From: Roseovarius nitratireducens
Lineage (GTDB): Bacteria > Pseudomonadota > Alphaproteobacteria > Rhodobacterales > Rhodobacteraceae
Direction of reading: 5' to 3'
NCBI RefSeq assembly: GCF_002925845.1
Contig: NZ_PDNI01000010.1
Coordinates: 1-64,000, forward strand
Length of the DNA stretch: 64,000 bases
The notes beneath the pieces are model-generated. The model had not been told where the DNA came from, searched no databases, and was given only the letters and a program-made list of their open reading frames with translations. Position numbers and translations under genes: made by a program. This document shows, in pieces, positions 9,458 through 16,644 of the stretch. How positions within the stretch are numbered: the first letter of the stretch is position 1; each line of letters opens with the position of its first letter.

Positions 9458-10870
9458 TCAGTTTTTCCCGAGCGCCCGCAACACCCGGTCGAGCTTCTTG
9501 CCCTGTGGGCTCAAGGGTACCGGGGCGGTCTTGACCAGGTCATAATACGCCGCCGGATCGTAGGTCCGGACCCCGAGGTTGAGGTCGCGCGCCGTTAGAT
9601 CCCCCATTGAAGCGAGCACCGCATAGGCCGCGATCACGACGTCGGCGTTGGCCGAGATGAGACTGGCCTCGGCATCGAGCAGATCCTGCTCGGCGTCGAG
9701 CACGTCGAGCGTGGTACGCGCGCCGAGCTTCACCTCCTCGCGCGTCCCCTCGAAGGCGACCCGCGCGGCGCGCACCGCCTCGCGGTTGGCCTCGCGCCTT
9801 GCCCGGGCAGCACGCAGGTTGGCAAAGGCGTTGCCCACGTCCTGCTTGACCTGAAGCCCGGCGAGATGAAGCTGTGCCAGCCGCTGATCGCGCTGCGCCC
9901 GCGCCTGCCGCTCGCGCGATGTGAGCCGCCCGCCCTCGTAGATGGGTCCGCGCAGTTCCAGCCCCACGCTGCCCGAACGTGTAAACTCGGAATCGGCAAG
10001 GTCGTTGGTGGTGCCCAGCCGCCCGGTCAGGTTGAGCGTGGGCCGCTTGGCCGCCGCGGCGGCCTGCATGTTGAGCTCGGACACCGTAACGTTGCGCTGC
10101 GCCTCCAGGACGTCGGGATGGCGACGCATCGCCGCCGCCTTGCCCGCAGCAACGTTACTGCGCAGTTGCGGCAGATCGCCCGGCGTGCGCAGATCGCCGG
10201 GGCCGCGCCCGATGGCCTCGCGGAATTCTTCGACGGCGCGCTCGAAATCACCCTCAGCGGCCGCCAGGCCGCTTTGCGCCAGTGCCACCGCCGCCTCGGC
10301 CTGCGCCACATCGGTGCGCGTGACCTCGCCGACCTCGAACCGGTCGCTCGCGGCGCGCAACTCTTCCTCCAGAAGCCTCAGGTTGTTGCGCCGCAACAGG
10401 ACGAATTCACGGTTGCGGATCACATTCATGTAGGCCTGCACAGCGGTCAGCAGCACGTCCTGCTCGACGCTGCGCAACACCTCGCGCGTGGCCAGCACGG
10501 TTTCCTTCCCCGCCTCGGTCAGAAAATCCCTGCGCCCGAAATCATAGAGCAGCAGCGAGCCGACGATGCCGAGATTGGCGGTCGTCTCGCCGGAATTGCG
10601 CGTCAGCAGACTGGAACCCGCCTGCGAGAAATCGCGCGTGACATCCGCGGTCCATTCGATGATGGGACGCAGGTTGGCAACCGATTGCGCAACATCTTCG
10701 TCCGCCGCGCGCAAGAGCGCGCGATTCTGCTCCAGAAGCCCGCTATTGACGTAGGCGGAGACGAGCGCATCCGCCAGCGTCTCGGCCCGCGCGGCGCCTG
10801 GCTGCGCGCCCAGGCAAGCCACCCCCAGGACCGCGACAAAACTCCACCGCAACAGCTGCCTCATCGTCAT
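9458..10870 (-). CDS. TolC-family outer membrane efflux channel
   Basis: A 470-residue TolC-type outer membrane protein that forms the exit duct of type I secretion systems or tripartite efflux pumps. A signal peptide is visible (MTMRQLLRWSFVAVLGVACL then ...AARA, cleaved near residue 29). Two repeated coiled-coil halves follow, each ending in a family-typical motif such as EVGEVTRTDVAQAEA and LGARTTLDVLDAEQDLLDAE. The frame stays open far upstream to 11785, but that is chance: the ATG at 10870 has AGGAGG eight bases before it and begins the signal peptide. No membrane-fusion or inner-membrane partner is adjacent, so the substrate is unknown. The neighbour upstream on the same strand is the PCMT-like methyltransferase, 26 bp away, suggesting one operon. 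Confidence 0.9.
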   Translation of the reverse strand: MTMRQLLRWSFVAVLGVACLGAQPGAARAETLADALVSAYVNSGLLEQNRALLRAADEDVAQSVANLRPIIEWTADVTRDFSQAGSSLLTRNSGETTANLGIVGSLLLYDFGRRDFLTEAGKETVLATREVLRSVEQDVLLTAVQAYMNVIRNREFVLLRRNNLRLLEEELRAASDRFEVGEVTRTDVAQAEAAVALAQSGLAAAEGDFERAVEEFREAIGRGPGDLRTPGDLPQLRSNVAAGKAAAMRRHPDVLEAQRNVTVSELNMQAAAAAKRPTLNLTGRLGTTNDLADSEFTRSGSVGLELRGPIYEGGRLTSRERQARAQRDQRLAQLHLAGLQVKQDVGNAFANLRAARARREANREAVRAARVAFEGTREEVKLGARTTLDVLDAEQDLLDAEASLISANADVVIAAYAVLASMGDLTARDLNLGVRTYDPAAYYDLVKTAPVPLSPQGKKLDRVLRALGKN

Positions 10871-10896
10871 TCCCGGTGCCTCCTGCCCCTTTCCGC

Positions 10897-11550
10897 TCAC
10901 AACGTGAATGCCGCGTGACGCTCGAACCCGGGCAGCACCGGCGCGCCGGCGTTGAACGCGTCGCGCCAGTTCATCCGGCCGTCGATCTTGTAGCCGATGC
11001 GTATCACGCCCAGCGCATCCTCGGAAAACAGGCACGCGATGCGCCCGCCCTCCTTGAGCTGCCCGGTGATCGCCTCGGGCAGGTGCTCGACCGCGCCCTC
11101 GACGAGGATTACGTCGTAGGGACCATGATCCGGTGCCCCGGCGGACAATGCGCCCTCGACCATCACCACGTTGTCGGCGCCGGCATCGCCCAGCGCGCGC
11201 TGCGCCTCTTCGACCAGCGCGGGATCGTCCTCGACCCCGACGACGGCCTCGGCCAGCCGCGCGATGACCGCCGCCGAATAGCCATGCGCCGGGCCGATAT
11301 CGAGTACCAGGTCGTCCCCCTCGATATCGAGCGCGTCGAGCATCTTGGCCAGCGTCCGCGGCGCCAGCACGACCCGCGAGGCCCCGAGATCGAGATTCTC
11401 GCCCAGGTAGGCCACCTCGCGCATCCGTGCCGGAACGAAGGCCTCGCGCGGGACGCGCAGCATGGCGTCGATAATCGGGAACTTGGTCACGTCCGAGGGG
11501 CGGACCTGCGTATCCACCATCATGGTGCGGCGCGCGGTGAAATCGGTCAT
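10897..11550 (-). CDS. Protein-L-isoaspartate O-methyltransferase family protein
   Basis: A 217-residue Rossmann-fold methyltransferase of the PCMT family, which by precedent uses SAM to methylate isoaspartyl residues in damaged proteins. Motif I for SAM binding is seen at [19 protein letters not shown], followed by the acidic motif VVGVEDDP. The N-terminal [13 protein letters not shown] region is typical of the alphaproteobacterial subgroup that sits beside TolC. Whether this subgroup repairs isoaspartate is not established. The ATG at 11550 was preferred over an upstream in-frame ATG because [15 protein letters not shown] matches the family N terminus. It is probably the first gene of an operon with the TolC-family gene. 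Confidence 0.82.
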   Translation of the reverse strand: MTDFTARRTMMVDTQVRPSDVTKFPIIDAMLRVPREAFVPARMREVAYLGENLDLGASRVVLAPRTLAKMLDALDIEGDDLVLDIGPAHGYSAAVIARLAEAVVGVEDDPALVEEAQRALGDAGADNVVMVEGALSAGAPDHGPYDVILVEGAVEHLPEAITGQLKEGGRIACLFSEDALGVIRIGYKIDGRMNWRDAFNAGAPVLPGFERHAAFTL

Positions 11551-11700
11551 CGGCGGAACTCTCGTCTTGATGAATCCATGAGGGGGTTCTGACACATCTG
11601 CCGCATGGCGGCAATCTCCCTGCGCCCCCTACCGGCAAAACACCTCGGTCCCTCTTGCACCGAAGAAGTGGATGGGATAACCGAAACGCCACCACATCGG

Positions 11701-11774
11701 GGCGAGTTGGCGGAGTGGTTACGCAGCGGATTGCAAATCCGTGTACACCGGTTCGATTCCGGTACTCGCCTCCA
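11701..11774 (+). tRNA. tRNA-Cys (GCA)
   Basis: A 74-nt cloverleaf with acceptor stem GGCGAGU / ACTCGCC and encoded CCA end (TCCA). The anticodon stem GGATT / AATCC carries GCA at 11733-11735, and the T arm is CCGG-TTCGATT-CCGG. All arms pair, so this is a functional-looking cysteine tRNA. No duplicated 3' end was seen elsewhere in the window. Confidence 0.97.
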
Positions 11775-11830
11775 TTTAAAATCAATATCTTAGCGGATGC
11801 ATCGCGTAGACCTCCGGGTTCATGTAGGCA

Positions 11831-12055
11831 CTATCCAAGCAAATCATTCAGCTTGCGCGCAATTGCCCCCTGCCGCACCTCGGTCGGCAAACCGGTTGGG
11901 GCTGCCTTGATGTAAGAAAAATCGGCGCACGCGCCTCGGAAGATGTAGCTGGCACAATTATCCTTCAACACCCCAGCGGTGAACGCCACCGAACGGCTGA
12001 TCCGGTCAAGCCTGGCCACCGGCAGGGCGGCGCCCTCGCGGCGGGGTAACTCCAT
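11831..12055 (-). CDS. Doubtful small hypothetical protein
   Basis: A 74-codon frame I do not recognise. It encodes a basic N terminus, a central stretch with two cysteines (KDNCASYIFRGACADF) and a C-terminal TEVRQGAIARKLNDLLG helix. Composition looks protein-like and less GC-rich than neighbours, which could mean the tail of a decayed gene beside the tRNA. No clear ribosome-binding site was seen before its ATG. Confidence 0.25.
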   Translation of the reverse strand: MELPRREGAALPVARLDRISRSVAFTAGVLKDNCASYIFRGACADFSYIKAAPTGLPTEVRQGAIARKLNDLLG

Positions 12056-12213
12056 CGCCGCACGAAGTTGAGGGCGGTCCGCCTTCGCCCTGTTTCGATG
12101 TCAGTGAACGTCCCCAGAACCTCGAACGGCGCTTGCCTGCAACTTTCGAGGAGGATCCGAATGTCGCGTTCCCGGGCGTCAAGACCCGGCCCGCTGTCGC
12201 CCCGACGATCGAG

Positions 12214-12250
12214 CGCCCGCCCCGTGACGCGGGGCGGGCGTTTCTTGTTT
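12214..12250 (+). terminator. Strong rho-independent terminator without an obvious gene
   Basis: A perfect 10-bp GC stem CGCCCGCCCC / GGGGCGGGCG (12214-12223 with 12231-12240) and a 7-nt loop are followed by TTTCTTGTTT. The T-run is on the plus strand, while the adjacent aioA ends from the other side at 12258, so the hairpin may also stop aioBA reading. The plus-strand transcript it ends is unknown. Confidence 0.75.
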
Positions 12251-12257
12251 CAGCCGG

Positions 12258-14723
12258 TCAGAGCGTGACTTCCTTCGACTTGAACGTGATGCCTGCCGTT
12301 TCATGCGTGGCGTTCGATATCTTGCGGATGTCGCCCCAGCAATGCTTGTAGTTGGGCAGCACCAGTTCGTTGGTGCCGGGGTTGACGACGTTGCCCTGGC
12401 TGCCCGCGGGTGAGCCGAAGACCATCGCGACCTGTCCGCGCCTGGCGGTGGCCGTGGGATAGGCCATGCCCTGCGTCACACCATTGTCGTTGATGATCTC
12501 GATCAGGTCTCCGGGGTTGAGCCCTTCCTCGACCATGTCATCGGGGTTCATCTCGATGAACGGATACGGGAAGCGGTCCTGGATGAACTGGTTCTTCTGG
12601 TCGAGGAACTGGTTCTGCCAGAAGATATTGGCACGGACGTTGTTGATCCAGTACTTGTGCGCGGCCTTCTCGCGGGCCTTGCCCGGCGCCTGCCAGCCGC
12701 GCCACCCGGCGGCACAGAACAGCGCCTTGCCGTCGTCGCGCCCGTGCCGGTCGAACGTGCCATCCGCATAGAGCCGCTCGGTGCCGACAAGCGCACCGTT
12801 CTCGTAGCCGCTGACCGGCTCCTGCACGCCGTTGTTGCCCGCCGCGCGGAGCCGCTCATAGGTCACTTCGGGATTGCCCGCATTGTACCCGTCCATGAAG
12901 GCGTCTTCCTCGGTCTGCCAGTCATAGCCCTGGAACTGGTCGGCATAGGCTTCTTCGCCCATCTCGCGCAGGACGCGCTCCATGTGCTGCGCGATCCCGG
13001 CGGCGATCAGGCAGTCGGGACGCGAATTGCCGTAAGGGTCCATGTAGCGCTCGCTGAGACGCAACCGCCGCTCGCCGTTCATCGAGGTGAGGTTCATCTC
13101 GTTCGATTCGCAGGCGGGCAGGATGACATGCGCGTTCTGACCGATCTGGCTGTGGATGATGTCCACATCCACCACGAAGAGGCCGCCCGCACTGATCGCC
13201 GAGACGATCGCATCGACCACCTGCTCGCGCGTGCCGCCCGCAGCACCGTCGATCGCGTCCTTGACCATGTCCGCGCGGCGCTTGTGCGCGCGCTTGAACT
13301 CGGCGGCGTTGAGCGTGGTCTTGTGGTGGTCGCAGGCCCAGATATGGTGCACCCCGCCCAGACCCCGGATCAGGAACTGGTCGACATATTCCGCCGGACG
13401 GCCCACATGGCCATCGGCGGGGCGATAGTAGCCCTCCTGGTGCCCGCCCAGACGGCACACGCCGCCGCCTTCGCGGCCCACATTGCCGGTGGCCAGCGCG
13501 ATGTTCACCAGCGCGCCGATGGTGCGATAGTTGTCATTGCCCCAGATGATGCCTTTCTCGTAGGCCGTCGCGCATTTGCGGCGGCTGCCATCGTCATGCG
13601 GCTTGGCGATCCATTCGGCGGCCTTTTGGATGTCGGCCGCGGCCACACCGCAGATCTCCGCCGCCTCATCCAGCGACGTCCGGCAGTCCTGCATCGCATG
13701 ATCGAGACTGCCCAGGCTTGCGGGATGGGCACTGTCCTGCGCCACCGCCTCGCTGCCCTGAAAGGTCGAGGCGGCGATGAAGTCGTCATCCGTCCAGCCC
13801 TGATCGACGATATGTGTCAGGATGGCGTTGAACAGCACCATGTCGCTGCCCTCGTTGATCGCGAGGTGCAGCACGTTCTCCTTGCCCGCCCATTGCTCGG
13901 AGGAATGCACGGTGACGGTGCGGCGCGGATCGACCATGATGAACTTGGCGCCGTTCTGAAGGCCGGGCACCATGTGGTTGAGATAGAGATTGGTCTGCGT
14001 CTCCATCGAATTGGCCCCGATCATGAAGATCGTGTCGGTGATCTCGTAATCGGAATAGCTGTTGTTGAGCTCGCCCACCCCCATGTCGCGGGTCGAATGC
14101 ACCTCGGAATTATAGGCCGGGCGGTTGTGGATACGGCAGTTCTTGACCTTCATGCTCTCGAAATAGAGCTTGCCGGTGGCCCAGGTGTTTTCATATCCGC
14201 CGGCGCTGCCGCCATGGTCGAACATCGACACGACGAGATCGTCCTCCGAGCCTTCGGTCACCACCCGCGCCGTGACCCGCGCGACGAGGTCGAGCGCGTC
14301 GTCCCACGATGTCGGCTGCCATGTCCCGTTGCGCCACACGAGCGGATCGCTCAGGCGTTGAAGCTGCGTGCCGGAGACATCGGAGGGCCGGTTCTCGGCC
14401 ATGCGCGCGCCACGGATCGAGCCGAGCCCGGAATTGACGACGCAATTCGCATCCGGCTTGACGACGAGTTGCACGTCCTTCCCGTCCTGCTTGACGATGT
14501 TGTACATCGAGGGCGCATACCACGCCTCTGTGTCCTGGAACTGCTGTTCGGACAGATCGACGCCGAACTTGTTCTGGTTCGGCGCGGTGCCGCCCTGCTT
14601 GTTCATCGGCCAGGTGTAGGCCTTGTAGCCGCATCCGACGATGCAGTAATGGCAGGTGACGTTATGTTCCTTGGCGTCCGCGGGAATGATCGGCAGACGG
14701 TCCACTTGTCTCTTGTAAGCCAT
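12258..14723 (-). CDS. aioA: Arsenite oxidase large (molybdopterin) subunit
   Basis: An 821-residue catalytic subunit of arsenite oxidase, a DMSO-reductase-family molybdoenzyme that oxidises As(III) to As(V) in the periplasm together with the Rieske subunit. The N-terminal Cys24-x2-Cys27-x3-Cys31 motif (VTCHYCIVGCGY) binds the 3Fe-4S cluster characteristic of AioA. The length and stretches such as WPMNKQGG, IHNRPAYNSEVH and HIILPACESNEMN-like segments agree with AioA rather than with nitrate reductase or the respiratory arsenate reductase ArrA. AioA has no signal peptide of its own and is exported with AioB, which fits the absence of one here. It lies 13 bp after aioB, the order aioB-aioA being usual. 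Dependence on Mo-bis-MGD is family knowledge. Confidence 0.96.
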   Translation of the reverse strand: MAYKRQVDRLPIIPADAKEHNVTCHYCIVGCGYKAYTWPMNKQGGTAPNQNKFGVDLSEQQFQDTEAWYAPSMYNIVKQDGKDVQLVVKPDANCVVNSGLGSIRGARMAENRPSDVSGTQLQRLSDPLVWRNGTWQPTSWDDALDLVARVTARVVTEGSEDDLVVSMFDHGGSAGGYENTWATGKLYFESMKVKNCRIHNRPAYNSEVHSTRDMGVGELNNSYSDYEITDTIFMIGANSMETQTNLYLNHMVPGLQNGAKFIMVDPRRTVTVHSSEQWAGKENVLHLAINEGSDMVLFNAILTHIVDQGWTDDDFIAASTFQGSEAVAQDSAHPASLGSLDHAMQDCRTSLDEAAEICGVAAADIQKAAEWIAKPHDDGSRRKCATAYEKGIIWGNDNYRTIGALVNIALATGNVGREGGGVCRLGGHQEGYYRPADGHVGRPAEYVDQFLIRGLGGVHHIWACDHHKTTLNAAEFKRAHKRRADMVKDAIDGAAGGTREQVVDAIVSAISAGGLFVVDVDIIHSQIGQNAHVILPACESNEMNLTSMNGERRLRLSERYMDPYGNSRPDCLIAAGIAQHMERVLREMGEEAYADQFQGYDWQTEEDAFMDGYNAGNPEVTYERLRAAGNNGVQEPVSGYENGALVGTERLYADGTFDRHGRDDGKALFCAAGWRGWQAPGKAREKAAHKYWINNVRANIFWQNQFLDQKNQFIQDRFPYPFIEMNPDDMVEEGLNPGDLIEIINDNGVTQGMAYPTATARRGQVAMVFGSPAGSQGNVVNPGTNELVLPNYKHCWGDIRKISNATHETAGITFKSKEVTL

Positions 14724-14736
14724 TGAATTTCCTCCC

Positions 14737-15258
14737 TCAGAGCGTGTTGGACAGGCGACCGTAGATCAGCTCGTCCACGCCCTCGGCATAAATGTCGCCG
14801 GCGCCGTCGACGCGCAGCACGAATTGCGGCAGGTTGTTGGTGGCATGGCCCCAGACCTGCTGTCCGCCCGCCTCGGCATCGAAGCGCGAATGGTGGCCGG
14901 GGCAATTGAAGGTGCGATCCTCGCCGTTGTAGCTCAGATACCAGCCCTTGTGCGGGCACAGGACCGAGAAGGCGACGATATCGCCATCGGGGCCCACGCC
15001 ACCGTCGACCGCCTGCCCCAGCTTGAGCAGGACACCGGGGCTGTCGGCATCCGGATAGGCCACGTCCACCGGCTCGTTCACGGCCAGGTCGGCCACGTTG
15101 GCCAGCCGGTTTGCGGGATAGTCCACCCGCGCGAGCGCCGTCTGCGCCTTGGCGTCGCTCGTTCCCATGACAACGCTCGCCGCAGCGCCCGCCGTGGCCC
15201 CAAGGCCCCCGCGCAGGAACTGACGACGGCCCGCATCGACCAGTCGATTACATTTCAT
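14737..15258 (-). CDS. aioB: Arsenite oxidase small (Rieske) subunit with Tat signal
   Basis: A 173-residue Rieske subunit of arsenite oxidase. A twin-arginine signal (residues 11-17, RRQFLRG) with a following hydrophobic Gly/Ala stretch ends near AKA (36-38); it exports the folded AioAB pair. The 2Fe-2S ligands are Cys101-Pro-His103 and Cys119-Pro-Gly-His122. The second motif is CPGHHSRFD. Electrons pass from the molybdenum site of AioA through this cluster to a soluble cytochrome c or azurin, neither of which is encoded nearby. The start at 15258 was chosen over an upstream in-frame ATG because AGGGAGGAG precedes it and the Tat motif is then near the N terminus. Confidence 0.95.
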   Translation of the reverse strand: MKCNRLVDAGRRQFLRGGLGATAGAAASVVMGTSDAKAQTALARVDYPANRLANVADLAVNEPVDVAYPDADSPGVLLKLGQAVDGGVGPDGDIVAFSVLCPHKGWYLSYNGEDRTFNCPGHHSRFDAEAGGQQVWGHATNNLPQFVLRVDGAGDIYAEGVDELIYGRLSNTL

Positions 15259-15377
15259 TGGCTTGGCTCCTCCCTTGCTATGGCAACAAGGATAGGGCCT
15301 CCACGCGCAAGCCACGACAGCCTTGGCGCCTATTCTGCGACGCGGCTAAACCTTGAAAAATATGAGGAATTTCAGAT

Positions 15378-15393
15378 GTTCGGAAATCCGAAC
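15378..15393. promoter_or_regulatory. Palindrome upstream of aioBA, candidate AioR site
   Basis: GTTCGGA and TCCGAAC form perfect 7-bp arms around two A residues. The site lies 22 bp after the aioR stop and 120 bp upstream of the aioB start, a distance usual for activator sites. The following bases are not T-rich on either strand, so a terminator is unlikely. Binding by AioR is inference from position. Confidence 0.5.
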
Positions 15394-15414
15394 AGGCCGC
15401 GCGGCGCGGGCGCG

Positions 15415-16644
15415 TCACGATAGCCCGTAGCGCTGCATCTTCTCCCACAGCGTTGTTCGCGCGATGCCCAGCATCCGCGCCGCCGCGCCCACCTGTCCGC
15501 CGCTGCGCTCCAGCGCGGCGATGATCTGCGCGCGCTCGGCGGCTTCGCGCACCTCGGCGAGGCTCTTGATGCCGTCCTCCCCCGCCTGACGCTCGGGAAA
15601 CAGGTCGGCGGGCTGCAACAGCGTGCCGCGCGCCAGCGACAACCCGCGCACCAGCCGCGCCCGCACCTCGCGCCCGCCGCCGGGCCAGTCGTGGTCGCGC
15701 GCCGCCTCCAGGCACAGCGCGCCGATCCCGGTGACATCGGGGGCCTTGGCGGGCGCGAGCCGTTGAAACAGTTGCTCCAGCAACCATACCGCGTCCTCGG
15801 GGCGGGTGCCGAGGGGTGGTATCGGTATCTCCATCCGCGCCATGCCGTAATGCAGTTCGGTGTCGAACGCGCCCTGTTGCACCAGCGCCTCCAGATCGGT
15901 GCCGCAGGCGGTGACGAGGCGCCCCTCGATCCCCTGCTCGATCTCCTCGCCCAACCGCCGCTGAAGCGGCAGCGGCAGGCGGCTGATCGCGTTGACGAAC
16001 AGCGTGCCCTCGCCCAGCCTCCGGAACGCGCCATCCTGCCCGAAGAGCGCCGCCTCGGGATCGCCCTCGCGCGCGAGGTTCACCGAGATGAAGGGCGCGG
16101 CCCGGCGCTCTGACAACTCGTGGATACGGCGCGCGACAAGGTCCTTGCCCAACCCGGGCCCGCCCCGGATCAGGACCGGCCCGGCGTTCTCAGCCGCGCG
16201 CACGATCAACGCCTCGACCCGCTGCGCGGCCCCGGAAACCCCGAGAATCGGGGGAAATTCCTGCGTCTCTCCCGGGGCCAGAAGCTGCGCGAGGCGGTCC
16301 AGGAACACCGACATGTCAAACGGCTTGGTGATGTAATCCGCCGCTCCCGACTTGATCAGGCGCACCGCCTGCTCGATGCCGCCCTGCCCGGTGATGAACA
16401 GGAACGGCGGCGGCGTGGTGGTGCGGCAGAGCGTGATGAACAGGTCTTCGCCGGTACCGTCCGGCAGGGCGATATCGCAGATCACCGCGTCGATGCCGCG
16501 CTGAGGCGTGCGGATCGCACCCAGCGCACGGTGCATCTGCTTCAGCCACAGCACCTGCGCGCCCTCCAGCTCCAGCCGCTGCAAGAGCGAGCCGCCCATG
16601 ATCTCGTCATCCTCGACCAGAACGATGCGGCGGCCGTCAAGCAT
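15415..16644 (-). CDS. aioR: AioR response regulator, GAFTGA-less NtrC-type
   Basis: A 409-residue NtrC-architecture response regulator expected to activate aioBA. The receiver domain spans about residues 5-120 with acidic pocket Glu11-Asp12-Asp13, phospho-acceptor Asp57 (CDIALPDG) and Lys107 (YITKPF). The AAA+ domain (about 130-340) has a Walker A GGPGLGKD at 161-168. The expected GAFTGA sigma54-contact loop is missing: the sequence reads FGQDGAFRRLGEGTLF. The Walker B acidic pair is replaced (GTLFVNAISRLP, residues 213-224, where GTLFLDEI is usual). A Fis-type helix-turn-helix closes the protein (GGQVGAAARMLGIARTTLW). It overlaps aioS by 8 bp. Identity as AioR rests mainly on the aioX-aioS-aioR-aioBA context. 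Confidence 0.85.
   Translation of the reverse strand: MLDGRRIVLVEDDEIMGGSLLQRLELEGAQVLWLKQMHRALGAIRTPQRGIDAVICDIALPDGTGEDLFITLCRTTTPPPFLFITGQGGIEQAVRLIKSGAADYITKPFDMSVFLDRLAQLLAPGETQEFPPILGVSGAAQRVEALIVRAAENAGPVLIRGGPGLGKDLVARRIHELSERRAAPFISVNLAREGDPEAALFGQDGAFRRLGEGTLFVNAISRLPLPLQRRLGEEIEQGIEGRLVTACGTDLEALVQQGAFDTELHYGMARMEIPIPPLGTRPEDAVWLLEQLFQRLAPAKAPDVTGIGALCLEAARDHDWPGGGREVRARLVRGLSLARGTLLQPADLFPERQAGEDGIKSLAEVREAAERAQIIAALERSGGQVGAAARMLGIARTTLWEKMQRYGLS

Larger units (their letters stand above)
11775..12257. other. 483-bp stretch between tRNA-Cys and aioA
   Basis: The only open frame of note is the doubtful 74-codon minus-strand frame at 11831-12055, which sits in somewhat AT-richer sequence. 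A strong plus-strand terminator lies at 12214-12250 although no plus-strand gene ends here. Between them a GAGGAGG ribosome-binding-like sequence at 12148-12154 precedes an ATG at 12161 whose 35-codon frame runs through the terminator hairpin to 12268; coding is unlikely. A small RNA ending at the terminator or decayed island DNA are both possible. Confidence 0.4.

Noticed and set aside
10871-11785. Long upstream extension of the TolC-family frame
   Set aside because: It crosses the methyltransferase gene and tRNA-Cys; the signal peptide and AGGAGG place the start at 10870.
12161-12268. 35-codon frame with a GAGGAGG ribosome-binding-like site
   Set aside because: The frame runs through a strong terminator hairpin, is made almost only of Arg, Ser and Pro, and resembles non-coding GC-rich sequence.
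12657-14726. 689-codon plus-strand frame opposite aioA
   Set aside because: Typical antisense shadow in GC-rich DNA: His/Arg/Val-rich, without domain similarity. The same holds for long frames opposite ndvB, ybbP, gcvP, glnA and g15.
15259-15377. Sigma54 -24/-12 promoter for aioBA
   Set aside because: No GG-N10-GC spacing occurs at any TGG/TTGC-like sequence upstream of aioB.
15378-15393. Palindrome after aioR as a terminator
   Set aside because: No T-run follows on either strand and the stem is short; an operator is more likely.
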